From Chlorops oryzae (taxonomy: Eukaryota; Arthropoda; Insecta; Diptera; Chloropidae), in assembly GCA_020466095.1 (NCBI GenBank), contig CM035809.1:26959563-27023562 (forward strand): DNA of 64,000 bases, read 5' to 3'. How positions within the stretch are numbered: position 1 is the first letter of the stretch; each line of letters opens with the position of its first letter. Shown in pieces: positions 1 through 12,232 of this stretch. Below the pieces are notes generated by a model. That model did not search any database. It was not told the origin of the DNA and worked only from the letters and a program-made list of their open reading frames with translations. Both the position numbers and the translations under genes were made by a program.

Positions 1-1001
1 TTCTACCCCTTCCCCTTCTCCTTTCTTGTAATCGTTTTCCTCTTCTGTTTCATCGCCTCTTCTTGTACGCCTTTTCATCCTTTCTGTTACTTTTTTCATG
101 CTCCTCTTCTCCTTGCCCTTCCTTTTCTTGTTTTTATTCTTCTTCCACTTCTTCTTTCCCCTTTATTTTCATTCTACATCCCGTTATTATTGCGGTTCAT
201 GTATCACTTCTTCTTCAGCCTTTACTATATCCTTCCACCATATTTTCCATTCACACCAGTTTGGGCTCTCGGTTTCCAAATTCAAGAATTTACTGCTCCA
301 AATCCAACTTTTACTTCCATCACAATAAGTAAACATACTTTTACGAGCTACTGTAAACAACTGTTTAAATGTATTAGTGTGTTGAAGTGACTGCAGTGCA
401 CTTGAGCAGTTCATAAGCTCACCTGGCAACATCTGTTCACCCACATACATACATACATACATACATACATATGTACATGCGAAGACGTGCCAACATTTTG
501 TAAAGCACTCCCACTGCACTTGGCATTGTTATTCAGTGAGAATTCTCAACAACAAAATGGTCATTGTTCTTTCATTTTCTTGCATTTCCATTCATTTTCT
601 TCACACTTTCTTGAGCTTTTTGTTTACTCATTGCTTTTACTTTTATTGGTACACCGTTTGCGATATTTGATTGCGAAAACAAATACCTCTAGCTATAAAA
701 TTTAAAAGGAAATTCAAACAACGAAATTCCTTGAGTTCATTCACTTTTTATTTTTCACTCTTCTCCCATACCCTTCAATCCCCTCTAGCTGATTCACAAT
801 TAGACTAGATTTCGAATCTTTTCTTCATTTATTTTATTACTTACCCGATTTTTTCTCCTCTCAGCTTAATTATTCGAATTTTATTCGCTCAATGAGTGCC
901 CGATTCGTAGGAAAGTGCTCCGGATTTTTCGGTCTCATGCCCGCAGATTTCAATCATTCTAATTTTATTATTCCATTTGTTTTCAAACGTAAATACCCTC
1001 C
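1..1001. other. Non-coding stretch, pyrimidine-rich, with a CATA microsatellite
   Basis: I see no gene here. The first 250 bases are C/T-rich, which leaves chance open frames in several phases without domain character. A (CATA)n tract lies at about 443-470. The stretch ends at the poly-A tract that borders the repeat element starting near 1,002. Confidence 0.6.
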
Positions 1002-1499
1002 AAAAAAAAAAAAAAAAAAAAAAAAAAACAAGTAAGGGTGTTATAGTCAGGCGAGCCTGACAATGGAATACCCGACACAAGTTTATTTGTTTGGACATTT
1101 CTTTTCATTTAAGTTTGTTTCATACATCAAATTTCATCAAAATATCTAGAAAGATTTGGGTTTTAGAGCAGTTTTTGTGATTTTCGTAACAGACCCTAGT
1201 ACTGGAGGTACCCCTAAAAATGGTCCGATCGGGTCCATTCTCGAACTTGTTCTTACTCATGTCCCCGTGAGCACGCATACCAAATTTTGTCAAGATAGCT
1301 CAACTCCTTGGATAAGATAACTGTATACAAACAGACAGACAGACGGACAGACGGACGGACATGTCTAAATCGAATCTCCTGGTAACGCTGATCATTTCTA
1401 TATATATTTTGTATGGTCTATCTCGACTGGTTCTGGGTGTTACACACAACCCAACAAACGCAATATACCCACGACACAGAGTGTGTCGGGTATAAAAAA
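1002..1499. mobile_element. DINE-1-like dispersed repeat, copy 1
   Basis: After a run of A at 1,002-1,028 comes AACAAGTAAG, a palindromic GTCAGGCGAGCCTGAC and an 'atacccgacac' block. A GACA/GACG tract at about 1,331-1,361 leads into ACATGTCTAAATCGA and a TATATAT core. The repeat closes with 'gtgtcgggtataaaa', which mirrors the start. This organisation matches fly DINE-1/mini-me type repeats, generally regarded as Helentron-derived or proto-microsatellite elements. It shares both ends and the GACGG tract with the copy at 31.2-32.1 kb. The family name is my recognition; boundaries are approximate. Confidence 0.65.
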
Positions 1500-2285
1500 G
1501 GAAGAAAAGAAAGAAACAAAAGAAGGAAATCCCAGTGGAATTATGTTTACTCCAGTCTCTACATAAGTGGGCACGTAGACCCTCGTCATTTGGCGCATAA
1601 ACTGTCCCTTTAATTTCAAGCCCAATCTTGTCGATTAGTCTTATGCAAATATGGAAGCAAAGAAAGCACTCTCATCGTTCACGCAGAATGGTGGGATCCA
1701 TGATACCTACCTCATCCCATCGTGTTTGACCTTGTTTTATGCGACGGATTCAAGTGCTTTGGGGAAATGGAGAAATGATGATTTTCACAAGTCTTTGAAT
1801 GCCTTTTGTTTGGATTTGCTGTGATACCTTTAATTGGTTTTCTGGTTTCAAAAGCTTTTAGTTGCGTTTGAAAGTTTTAAGTTCTCTTTAAGTAGCTGTA
1901 GCGAAAGTGGTTAAGGGTTAATTTGAAACTTTGGCAATAATGTGAATTTGAGAATTCATAATTTTCATTTTCACACATTTTTATTGCGAACTTTTTTGCG
2001 TAGTAAATAAAATGTTAATTCCATTTAGGGTTGGTAACTCTATGCATTAAGCTGTGTGAGATTCATGTTTGTCCGCATTTACACTGAGAAGCAAGGTTGG
2101 TGTTATTTTGTTGAGAAGGATATATTTATGGAATGATCGGGAAAGCTTTTGGTCTCTCAATGTAGTCGGAAGTGCCTTCCGTTTCTCCAAGAGAAGTCAG
2201 TGTACTCCTTGGAAAATTAGAGTTGGGTTTGAGGGCTCACGAAAATCTTCCCTTGGAGATATTTAAGATCAACTCTGATTTATAT
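1500..2285. other. Non-coding stretch without recognised features
   Basis: AT-rich sequence with only short open frames. I recognised no repeat or conserved motif. Confidence 0.5.
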
Positions 2286-2975
2286 GGGAACTTATATTAT
2301 CTTCGTATCTTTATATTTCGGACTAATTTCGGAATCATGTGTCTGAGCTTCTCATTTCTAACACATTTCGGATTAATTTTGGACTAATTCATCTGAGCCT
2401 CCTATTTCCTAGACACTTCGGATTCTTATCTACATTTTTTGGAATACAATTGTGGTCATGATTATGAGCCTCATATTTTCGTCATATTTCGGAATCATTT
2501 CGGAGTCGTGTTTCTGAATCTCATATGTTCTACATGTTTCGGAGTCACATCCACATATTTTGGATTCAATTCGGAGTAATGATTCTGAGCCTCCTATTTT
2601 CTTCATATTTCGAACTCATTTCGGAGTCGTGTTTCTGAAGCTCATATTTTCTAGATATTTCGGAGTCACATCTGCATATTTTGGACTAGATTCGAAGTAA
2701 TGATTCTAAACCTCACATTTTCGTCATATTTCGGACTCATTTCGGAGTCGTGTTTCTGAAGCTCATATTTTCTAGATATTTCGGAGTCACATCTACATAT
2801 TTTGGACTAAGATTCGGAGTAATGATTCTGAGCCTCATATTTCGGACTCATTTCGTAGTCGTGTTTCTGAAGCTCATATTTTCTTTTCGGATATTAATTT
2901 TGGATTAATTTCGAAGTTATGTTTTCGAGCCTCATATTTCGGACTCATTTCGAAATCATATTCTCATATTTTTGT
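2286..2975 (+). repeat. TTCGGAGTC minisatellite, array 1
   Basis: Degenerate tandem repeat whose core alternates 'atttcggactcatttcggagtc' type blocks (about 22 bp) with 'tgtttctgagcctcatattttc' type blocks, giving a 50-75 bp unit with variable spacing. At least eight units can be followed. The same family recurs in opposite orientation at 4.2-4.97 kb and again at 47.9-48.8 kb. Confidence 0.75.
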
Positions 2976-4195
2976 TTTAAATTTTGGGCCTCGAGTCTGT
3001 GGACCGGTGTAGACCTTGTGTAAATTCAAGTGCTCCGAGTTAAAGAAAAGCAGCTGTTAAATAAGCATTCTCCCAAATGGCTCGATCACGCTCTGTTGCG
3101 CTTCAATTGGCAACCTTTTCCCGCTTTTCTCAATTTCAATTTCAATTTCAATTTCAATTTCCCTCCCTGTGTTTGGCTTAGTGTGTGCCCTCAAGATTAA
3201 TTCATGTTTCTTTTCTTATCAAATATAAATAAATTGGAATGAAAGACAAACAAAAAGAGCCCATATCGAGAGAAATATTTTCCCCATTAAGCACCCTAAT
3301 CAGCTCTAATCGAGATTTTTTTCTCATTCTTGCTTTGAGGAAATTCGGAAATTCACTTTACCCAGACATTGCCGGCAATTCGGGCGAAAAGAAAAAAAAA
3401 AAAATAAGAAAGACATAAAAAATAAATAAAAAAAAGCCTATGAAAGAACTAACGATAAACGCAGAAACTAAAACATGAATATAAATCGAAAGCGAGGCGA
3501 CGAAGGCGAAGGCGAAACTAAAGAGAAGACAAATGTGTATTGACAGTTGTTCATGATGAGAAAATAATTATTTACACAATCGAAACGAATCGAATGAAGA
3601 AAACGAAGAGCAAGAGTGTTCAAATAGCGACTGAGTGAATGTGAAAAGAGAATAAAATCAAATTAAAGTAAAAGTAAAAGAATACTCACAAAAAGGCTGA
3701 TTATTCGAAATCGATGAAGCATAACTCAAGGCGCTTGCTTCTTTGACTTTGACTACCACTGAACTTGACCTTTACCTTTGCGTTTTTCGAATGTTCCGTT
3801 GACTCTAGCGGAAAATGAACTCACGAAAAACTTGAAGAACTTAAAGGACGGATATAATATGAAAGCAGACATACGACAATTTATGCTAGAAGAAATCTAA
3901 TAACAAAACAACGGCCCTACGAAAAACTGCAATAAAAACGAGCTAAGTAGCTCAGAAAAGGAAAACAGAAAACGAAAAACCAAGAACAGCTCATTAAATG
4001 AGCTCACACGCAGTCGAACTGAATAATTTCGAGGGAATATGGGAATATCAACATATTGCGCATTTAAGTAGGCAATAATTTTTTGGGGTTCTTTTGCTTT
4101 AATGAAATGTTTCAACTTTGAATCTGACTAAAAGATCTTTTTGAAACAATACAGGAAAGAAGATTCATTAAGTTTGCTTTATACCCAGCAAACAT
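2976..4195. other. Non-coding stretch with a CAATTT microsatellite
   Basis: No gene seen. A five-copy CAATTT tract lies at 3,131-3,160. The rest is A-rich, with many AAAG/GAAA runs typical of fly intergenic DNA. Confidence 0.5.
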
Positions 4196-4972
4196 TTTAG
4201 AAGGTATCATATTCATTTGAAATGAGTCCCAACTAATTCGGAGATATGATTTCAAAATGAGTCCGAAATACTTATGTAGAACAAATAAGGCTCAAAAACA
4301 TAACTTTGAAATGAAGAAAATATGAGGCTCAGAAACATGACTCCGAAATGAGTCCGAAATATGAGAAAAGTGTGAGGTTCAGAATCATTACTCCGAATTT
4401 AGTCCAAAAAGTGTAGATGTGACTCCGAATTGTGTAGAAAATATGAGCTTCAGAAACACGACTCCGAAAAGAGTCCGAATTATGAAGAAAATTTGAGGCT
4501 CAGAATCATTACTCCGAAATTTGTCCGAAATTAATCCGAAATATGTAATGATTTCGAAATATGAAGAAAATATGAGGCTCCGAATCATTACTCCGAAATT
4601 TGTCCGAAACTAATCCAAAATATGAAGAAAATATGAGGCTCAGAAACACCAGTCGAAATGAGTCCGAAATATGAGGCTCGGAATCATTACTCCGAATTTA
4701 GTCCAAAATATGCAGATGTGACTCCGAAATATGAAGAACCTATGAGCTTCAGAAACACGACTCCGAAATGAGTCCGAAATACGAAGAAAATATGAGGTTC
4801 AGAATCACTACTCCGGAATTTGTCCGAAATTAATCCGAAATATGTAATGAATTCGAAATATGTCGAAAATATGAGGCTAATGAAAATGACTCCGAAGTCA
4901 GTTCGAAATAATTGAGAAATATGAGGTAGAGAAACATGACTCCGAAATGTTAAATATGGCTGACTAAATGTC
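4196..4972 (-). repeat. TTCGGAGTC minisatellite, array 2 (reverse orientation)
   Basis: The reverse complement of the unit at 2.3-3.0 kb, read here as 'gactccgaaatgagtccgaaatatgaagaaaatatgaggctc' type units. Arrays 1 and 2 therefore face each other across about 1.2 kb of unique DNA and could form a large imperfect hairpin. Diverged fragments trail on to about 5.2 kb. The longest open frame on the minus strand (98 codons) is only the repeat read through. Confidence 0.75.
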
Positions 4973-7900
4973 CAAATCCTCATTTTTAGAGGAAAAGTTA
5001 CCGGGGAAACATTTTTAAAGCATACGTAATCGTATCCGAAATTAGGCGTATCCGGAAGGAGTCATATATGACTGTTATATGGGCTCATCCGATTCATATT
5101 GGACGACATACGAAAGAAGGGAAAAACGCTCTTTAAGACTCTTCAAAGAGTTCATTATGAGGGCCCCGACTACAAATTCGGAGTCATATATGATTCTTTT
5201 TTCTTTTTCTTTTAGGACTCAGAATGTTTGCTGGGGCTTAAGAGAACTTTTTGTTGCAATACAAAAAAGAAGAAATCCTTAAAGTATGCTTCATATTTGT
5301 GTATAAATTTGCAAAGACTGATTTTGTAATCAAGGAAAGCTATAGAATAAGTTAAAATTACATGCAAATAATCTTTGAGATCTTGAGTTGCAGCAAAAGT
5401 GACTCAAATGGATTGAGCAATGATTTGGGAAAAATTCTCCTGAGGTCCTAAACAATCCAATAAGTTCGTTAAAATCTCTTAACTCAATAGGAAAAAACCT
5501 CATAAATTGAAATAAAATGTTTGTTTTTTACTATACTCCATTGCAATTGATTTCCCCCTGCGGTATGCCAACCAAATTGCAAATTTCCATTTAACAGAAA
5601 TTACTTTCAATTTCCGTTTCCGGTTCAGCCGCGCGCACCGATTTTCCACATTTACAAATGCAAAATGATATTTTCCATTTAAGCTGTCAATTAAAAAATA
5701 GTTGATTTTCTTAATTGCATTATTAAAAAATTGATAAGTTAAAAGTAATTACTTTGCAATTCAATTCAATTTTCCCCCCAGAGATATGCAATGAATTTAT
5801 TTGAATTTAAAATAATTATTTTGTATGAAGTTTTAAAAACTTCTGACAGCTCAACGCAGACTTTTCTGTTAAGTTTAATGTCTATTAACTGTCGACTCTA
5901 AGAGAAGAACTCCTCAAGGCATGCCATGAATAACTGCTCCGATCCACGGAGGAGACGCAGACGGAAACAAAGGACAAACAACTTTAACAAATTATTTTCT
6001 CAACAATGAAATTCAATATCAATTTCATCGGATTTATTTGAAGAGCTCTTGACGCAACGAAAATAAATCTGCAAACATTATTTAAAGAAAAACTTTTGAA
6101 ATTTCTTTTCCTCGACTCTTTACAATTTTCCAATGGAAAATATGACAAAATATTGTTGCTGGGATATTCCCAGTGGAGCACACGTTCAAAAACTCCACAC
6201 AAAAACGAATACGACGAAAATCCCCAAAGCTGTAGAAGGAGGAGGAGTAAAAACTTTTTGGAAATTGATCGACAACAAAAAAAAATAAAGAATGACAATG
6301 ATATAAATTTTCCATTTTATCCTTGCTCGAGAAAGTTTTAAAAGCTAATAAAGCCAATTTAAAGGGCAAACCCGAAAGGATAAAGATAAACTCAATAAAA
6401 CGTAATAAAAGTAGGAGGAGCGACTGAGAAGAAATCTCTCAGCTGCTTTATTGGATGGATTGAATGAATGAAACTATTTATTGTCGACCTTTTTCTGTCA
6501 TTCCATCGCACACTTAATGTCATTTTATTCAAATCAAGCCTAGAAGTATGCAAGGTTTTTTTTTTGTTAATGCTCGAAGCCAGCTTCCGTTTAAGACAAA
6601 AGTGATAAAATTGCATAGAAATCTCGCATGAAAAGTATAAAATTTACCTACATTTTTAGCTCGGCGACATGTCGAAAGCAGGAAGTCTGAGACTGTGACG
6701 AAACTCATCAATTCGGGGAGGGGAATTCTATGACGCATTTACCTCAATATTCTGTTATAATCTTACATAAAAAGCAGCATTCACGTGTCGCTGCTTATGT
6801 ATGTATGTGACAGTGACAGACATACAAACCCATACAATCTCAATTTGAAGTAAACCCATTCATTTGGTCTTTCGCATAAAGCCCTTGTTATTCATACAAT
6901 AAAATAAATGCCGCTTCATGCGATCCAGGCCAGATTCTCTCAGGCTATATAATCCCTTTTGTTGTTACTGTTCGAAAGACCAATCTCCAAACATTCAACA
7001 ACATGTGTGTGTGTGTTTGTGTGTGAGTGCGGCATAACTGTGTGCTCGTGTGTGTCAGTCAGTCAGTGGCAAACATGCCCACCATCTGAGTGCGTAATTC
7101 GTTGAGTCAACTACGACCCAGGATATTCAGAGGCGCGATGCGCAATTTCAGCGTTTTCCTCCTAGCGCTCAACCCATTCGTCTATTCCCCACACACACAT
7201 CCTGGGTGCTCCCCTGCACGTCTGCTTCCTTCAGCTACTTTTCACACAATTTCTCACCGTGTCCATCTTCGCTGATTTCTCCTCCTCCGCATACATCGAC
7301 CCAAAGCGCAAGTAGTGTCGTTTTATTGCAAAGCGATGGCAACCCTTGCAAGGAAACTGCGCACGAAAACAAAGACAAAAGGAAAAACCAACAAAAGAAA
7401 ACACAAAGGGGCAAAGACAAAACGAAAAGAAAACAATCGAATCAAATGAGCAAAATAAAAAGAAGAAAAAGAAAAACTATAAAAAAAAAACAAAGAAAAA
7501 AGAAAATGAGGAAAAAAGGGAAGAAAAAAAAAATACAGAAAAAGGAGAATGGCACAAATGGCGCGAAAGCTTCTTGCGGTATTTTCGGATTTTACGGCTT
7601 TTGTTTGTTGATTTTTCAGAATTTTCGCATGGAAATGTGGAAACGCCGTCTAAAGTGTAAGGATTACACTTTGAATCCTTTTTCCGTTGAACTGCTTGAA
7701 AGCATATTACTCTGGAAAATGCGATTATGGCGATGGTTTACTCGGTGAGGTCAAGCGCTTTCTAGCTCTAAGCGTTGTGTTTCAATTTTTCAAATGTTCG
7801 GGTTTTTCTTGAAAATTTTGCATGAAGGATAATTTTTCTTCCTTTTTCAGATTAATCTCAAGGTCAAAGATCAGGAGCGTATGCAGAGAATTATTTTTGA

Positions 7901-8282
7901 GGGGATTTTAAGAACAACGAAAACATATATTTAGACTTATTTCAATTATTTCTTTGTAATTCCGGACTATTCGGAGGGGGGTTGGAACCCCCAACACAGA
8001 GTTTCCGCTTACGCCCCTGGAGAAAAGTTCCTGTCAAAGTCGAAATAATTAAATTTCACGACTTCTGTTTAAAATGAAATGGAAAATCCCATGATTTCGG
8101 ATTTAGCTAAAGTGTGATTTTAAAATTTAGCATACTTTTAGGTAAATTGGTGTCATGCCTTAAATTATTTACACGATTTTTTTCTGTATTTCATTCAAAA
8201 TGTTGAAAATTTCAAGGATTTTCCGTTCTTCATGATTTGATTGAGCCCCTAAAAGTATGCAATAAAGGATGTTTCCGATATT
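4973..8282. other. Non-coding stretch, no gene recognised
   Basis: AT-rich. It holds a TG/GTGT tract near 7,003-7,023, an A-rich low-complexity stretch at 7,370-7,550 that yields lysine-rich chance frames, and single copies of the dispersed GCATACTTT motif (for example 8,130-8,142 and 8,248-8,260). No coding or RNA gene was recognised. Confidence 0.5.
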
Positions 8283-8468
8283 GAGAATTTTATGTTGACT
8301 TTTAAAAATTTTAAAGCATACTTATTGGAGTGTAAATGTTGCTCAACTCACATAAAGTTAAAACTCAAATCGATTTTTAACTTCAATACATTTTTTTTTT
8401 GAATTTTGAAAATTTTTGCCAAATAAAGTATGCTTTAAATTTTTAAAATTCAACAAAATACGGGCCCT
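8283..8468. mobile_element. Degenerate hAT-like MITE copy
   Basis: Interior matches the MITE family at 9,592. 'Aaagcatactta' near the left end is mirrored by 'agtatgctttaaa' near the right end, with the shared 'caactcacataaagtt' and 'aaatcgatttttaacttcaat' blocks between. The right terminus is mutated to 'atacgggccctgg' and the left terminus is not clear, so this looks like an old copy. Confidence 0.55.
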
Positions 8469-8928
8469 GGTCATGGAATTTTGTGTTTTCCGGATGTTCT
8501 GAAAGTTTGAAATGAGCTTAATGAGTAAATAGATATATTTTGGTGCGTCATTCTTTTTTTTGTAAAAATTTTATTGCAAATTTTTAGGGCTTGTTTAACT
8601 ATTTTCATTCGGCATAACTTTCAATTTTTTCAGCCGTCAATATGTAAGGTCCTTTTATGCTTTTTAAGTAGTTGAGGTCTTACACAAAAACTTTTGTTGC
8701 CTCCTTGGTGTATGCTTTGGTCTTAAAAATTCTCTTCTAAGTGCTGATTTAAAGCTTAATTTCTTTTCTACTTTTTTAAAATCATTTTTCTCAAAATTTT
8801 TACAAAAGCTCGATTTCCTGGAATAAATTCTTTTTGAGATTCACGCTTTTGATTTCTTTATGGCTGCAGCCTTAGCTGTTAAGAGTATTACCTTTCTTAT
8901 AAGAGTACAATGCATGTACATTAAGGTG

Positions 8929-9950
8929 GCTTTTTTTGAAAGCCAATGAGTTGAAATATTTTCTCGAATTTTTCTGGTTTTTGGAAAGATTTTGAAGCTC
9001 ATTTTTCTGCTGGATCGAAATTTTTCTGAAAAATAATATATACTGAGACGCTTTTTGGATTTTGTGGGTTTGGGTTCAGAATTTCTCCTTTGTAAAAAAA
9101 ATTATTGATGTGGCCTCTTCAAAAGCTTTTTCGGCCTACTTAATTTCCCGGGATCATTAATCATCCCTCGTTATGGTGTCCCAAAATTTGTTTTCACAAA
9201 CTTTTTTTGAAAGATCATGGGTTGAAGTATTTCAGAGAATTTTTTCAAATATTTTCGAAAAGGGTTAGAGGTTCCGTTGCGGGGTTATCCCCCACCCAAA
9301 ATCTTGCTCTTTTGAGGTATTTAAAATATCAAGACTTTTCGAGATATTCAGGCACTAGCTAGAGAGAAAATATCCAAGCTTTGTTTTCGTTTACATAAAC
9401 TTAAAATATAAATAATTTAATTGTCCACTTAGCCGCCGCGAATTCAATTTTTTTTTGGAAAAATTTCATAAGTCTTGAAAAGGAGGTTTCATAGCTTTCA
9501 AGCTTAATATGAAAATGGGTAAGAGTAATGATGCAGTGTCAAGGATAATGAAGTCTTTATTCATTTACTATTAGAAATAAGTAGGGCTCGGATTTTGTTG
9601 ACTTTTAAAAATTTAAAGCATACTTTAAGGAGTAAAAATTTTATTTAACTCGCATAAAGTTAAGATTCAATTCGATTTTTAACTTCAATGTGCATTTTTT
9701 GAAGTAAGAAAAGCGGTTTGAATTTCAACTTCGCTTAACTTTTTCGGAAAATGTTAGTTAGAACAAAATTTGCCCCTTTAAGTATGCTTTAAATTTATAA
9801 AAGTCAACAAAATCCGAGCCCTGGAAATAAGTATTGTGTTTCTAAATATATGTTCCATTATTGTTACAAAAGCATTATCATAAAAATACGTAGCATACTT
9901 TTAGGCTTAAATTAAAAATTTTTCACTTCACTCAAAAGATTTTTTTAGGT
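8929..9950 (-). repeat. Inverted copy of the block at about 15.6-16.3 kb
   Basis: Shared landmarks in reverse complement include 'ggtgtcccaaaatttg', 'gaggccacatcaa', 'gccgccgcgaatt', 'aaggataatgaagtc' and 'gcatacttttaggctt'. This copy carries an extra MITE at 9,592-9,823 that the 15.7 kb copy lacks. The block starts near 'atgtacattaaggtgg', which also forms the ends of the TIR element at 24.56-25.39 kb, so it probably belongs to that transposon family. Confidence 0.65.
9592..9823. mobile_element. hAT-like MITE with 8-bp target duplication
   Basis: Termini are TAGGGCTCGG and CCGAGCCCTG, and the inverted repeats continue inward through 'aaatttaaagcatacttt'. The flanks carry a perfect 8-bp direct repeat GAAATAAG (9,584-9,591 and 9,824-9,831), the length typical of hAT insertions. 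The related block at 15.7 kb has one CTTATTTC at 15,690-15,697 and no insert, so the insertion event can be read directly. No coding capacity. Confidence 0.85.
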
Positions 9951-10900
9951 CAGCGGCTTTTCGGTAAAAAAAACAACATATTCTTATAATTCACAAAGAA
10001 TTTGAACCCTTCTTTATCTTGCTTTTGAGCATATGAAAATTTTTTATTTTAATGGGCATAATTTCCCTACTTTTTTTTGTTGCTTTTTTCCCGTTTTTCC
10101 TTATATATAAAAAAATATAATTCTTTTCAAGTTGAACCCTCAAAATCCATTTTAATTATCTTGAAAGATCAAACGTCAAGTCTCTTCGAGGAATCAAATC
10201 TACCTTTTGTTTTCTCAAAAGCAAACCACAAACGACAACCCTACCCAGCGTGCCTACGTGAGCTCTTCGCCACGGAACATAAGTATGTCAGTAGAACAGA
10301 ACAGAGCAGAACAGAACAGAACAGAACGGCCGGTCTCGCTACAAAACAAAACAGCTCGCATATGTACAAATGGACACACACACACATGAACAAACATGCA
10401 CACGCATATATATGCCAGCGATTGGGCGACCGAATCGAACTCAAAACACCGAAAAAGCCAAGGAACTTTGAAGCAAAACGAAAAAAGAAAAAAATATAAC
10501 GAAAAAGAAACCCGAAAAGTCAAAGCAAAAGAAAAGAAAAGCGTTTTTGTTTTGTTTTCTGTTTTCGCCGCTTTCGTTGCTACGTTCGCTTCGAACGCAT
10601 TCACTGTATTTCCCTATTCGACTGGGATGCATGGCATCCTTTTTTTGTAAGGGCTCTGATAAGAGGCTTCAGCAGTCGTCGACGAGATTTCGAGCTGTAA
10701 AGTTGCGTGCGCGGAAAGCCATTAATATTTTTTCGATAAACAAAACAGTGAAAGCGACAGATAGAGGGAGAGAGAGCGATTAAGAGAACGAGCGATATTG
10801 AGAATTCTCTAGCATACCCGAAGGCTGGTTTGAGCCGCACATTATTTGCAGTTTCAAACACAAGTTTTTGTTTTTGAGGCCTCTGGTTAAAACCCGCTGG
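9951..10900. other. MESK2 upstream region with AGAAC microsatellite
   Basis: No gene recognised. An (AGAAC)n tract lies at about 10,293-10,327 and AAAAG-rich simple sequence at 10,450-10,545. Open frames here are short, basic and overlap on both strands, which points to composition and not to coding. Confidence 0.5.
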
Positions 10901-10924
10901 CACACACACACATTTTGAAATAGA

Positions 10925-11014
10925 TAGAGAGAGAGAGAGAGGGAGAGTCGCACACAAACGCTTAAGGATTAAAGATCCTCTTCAGTGTTAAAATTTAAAA
11001 CGCATTTTCGTGCC
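10925..11014 (+). promoter_or_regulatory. Candidate distal MESK2 promoter: GAGA tract plus Inr
   Basis: A GAGAGAG tract at about 10,925-10,947 lies 37-60 bp upstream of TTCAGTG, whose A (10,984) fits the fly initiator TCAGT. CGTGCC follows at +26 to +31, loosely like a pause-button sequence. A leader of about 190 nt then runs to the ATG at 11,177. The arrangement fits a GAGA-factor, paused-type promoter. This is inference from motif spacing only. Confidence 0.35.
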
Positions 11015-11176
11015 AAGTGAAACGCAATTCGAAAGGCGCGCGCCAAAAGGCAAACCATTTCGAAACAATTCGAAACATAAACATAAAAAAGTGAGAGAAA
11101 TTGAGCAAAAATCAAAGCGCAAGGATATTCTTTTGAACTCTTTTCAACCGCAAACATTTTGAAATTCCAAAGGAAA

Positions 11177-11233
11177 ATGGAAAAATTACCAACAACACCG
11201 CAAAATCATGCGAGCCATGCTGAGAAGATAAGC
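11177..11233 (+). CDS. MESK2: MESK2 (NDRG family), distal alternative first coding exon
   Basis: ATG in good fly context (GGAAAATGG) opens 19 codons beginning MEKLPTTPQNHASHAEKIS and ending in phase 0 before a consensus donor GTAAGT at 11,234. The common exon at 44,760 also begins in phase 0, so the two join in frame across a 33.5 kb intron to give a 361-residue product. The peptide is not part of the conserved NDRG core; alternative N-termini are common in this family. The start is chosen because it is the first ATG after the candidate initiator with a donor of matching phase. No transcript evidence is available, so the link to MESK2 is inferred from phase, strand and absence of another host gene between. 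Confidence 0.6.
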
Positions 11234-11991
11234 GTAAGTCCAGCTTCAGTTTCATTTTAGTTTATGTCCTTTGTCCTTTATCTATAATGCCTGTGATATC
11301 TATATATTTTCAATCTTCTGTGCTGTGTTCATCATCGTCGGTCGTTCGTCCTTTTCGTCGTTTGCCGTTGATTTAAGCCGCTGCTTAATAATGTAAGCCC
11401 TTTCGGTACAAATGAATTTACACCGAACTTGAATGTTAGCAATTTTTCCACTCGAGTGCGTGTCTATGAAAGTTGAGTTTGGGGGGTAAAAGGATAATTG
11501 AGAGTCTTGGGAAATTGATGTCGTTGCATACTTTTGTGTGCGCGCTCGCGTAAAGCATTAGGATTTGAGATCGTGTGAATGTTAATATTCTATAATAAAC
11601 AATACAAGGTTCTTTACGGTTTTTTTTTGGAAAAGGAAACTATAAAATATGAAAGGAAATGGAGCTTCTGGTTCATGAAATATAATAACATAAATAGTTG
11701 AAACGCAGTCCTTGAGAATAGGCTCTTATCTTAGGCTGTGTAAGAGTGGATTAGGTCTTGAAAACGGGGAATATATAGTGGGTGCGGGCCTCACATAACA
11801 CTGGCAGACGCAGGCAGTAAATATGAGGTCAGACATTTTCTTCCTGAGCCTGTTTAAATAGATCATCTCCAAATATCCTTGTTGAATATGAATATCAAAA
11901 ATGAACAGATTTTTATAGCTGAGAAAATTCGTCAAGATTATTTTGAGTTATCTTAGGCTCTGATTTAACCTTCTTACTATCGCTCGATAAA

Positions 11992-12232
11992 CAGGGCTCG
12001 GATTTTGTTGCTTTTATAAATTTGAAGCATACTTCATGGAGTAAAAATTTTGTTCAACTCACGTTAAGTTAAGATTCAAATCGATTTTTAAGTTCAATAT
12101 GAATTTTTTTGAAGTTAGAAAAGCGATTTGAAGTTCAACTTCGCTTTAATTATTCGCAAAATGTTGGTAAGAAAAAATGTTTGCCCCATAAAGTATGCTT
12201 TAAATTTATAAAAGCAACAAAGTCCGACCCTG
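11992..12232. mobile_element. hAT-like MITE copy
   Basis: Starts CAGGGCTCGG and ends CCGACCCTG. It shares the whole interior with the 9,592 copy, including 'aagcatacttcatgg' near the left end and 'cataaagtatgcttt' near the right. Flanks CTCGATAAA and CTCATAAA look like a slightly mutated 8-bp duplication. Confidence 0.8.

Noticed and set aside
4687..4983. 98-codon minus-strand frame with FGLISDKFRSSDSEP-type repeats
   Set aside because: Translation of the TTCGGAGTC minisatellite; similar frames appear wherever the array is.
7206..7748. 180-codon lysine-rich frame
   Set aside because: Driven by A-rich low complexity around 7,370-7,550, with a second frame also open. No domain or splice pattern.
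10077..10604. Overlapping frames of 116-140 codons on both strands
   Set aside because: AGAAC, CA and AAAAG simple repeats keep both strands open. No conserved motif.
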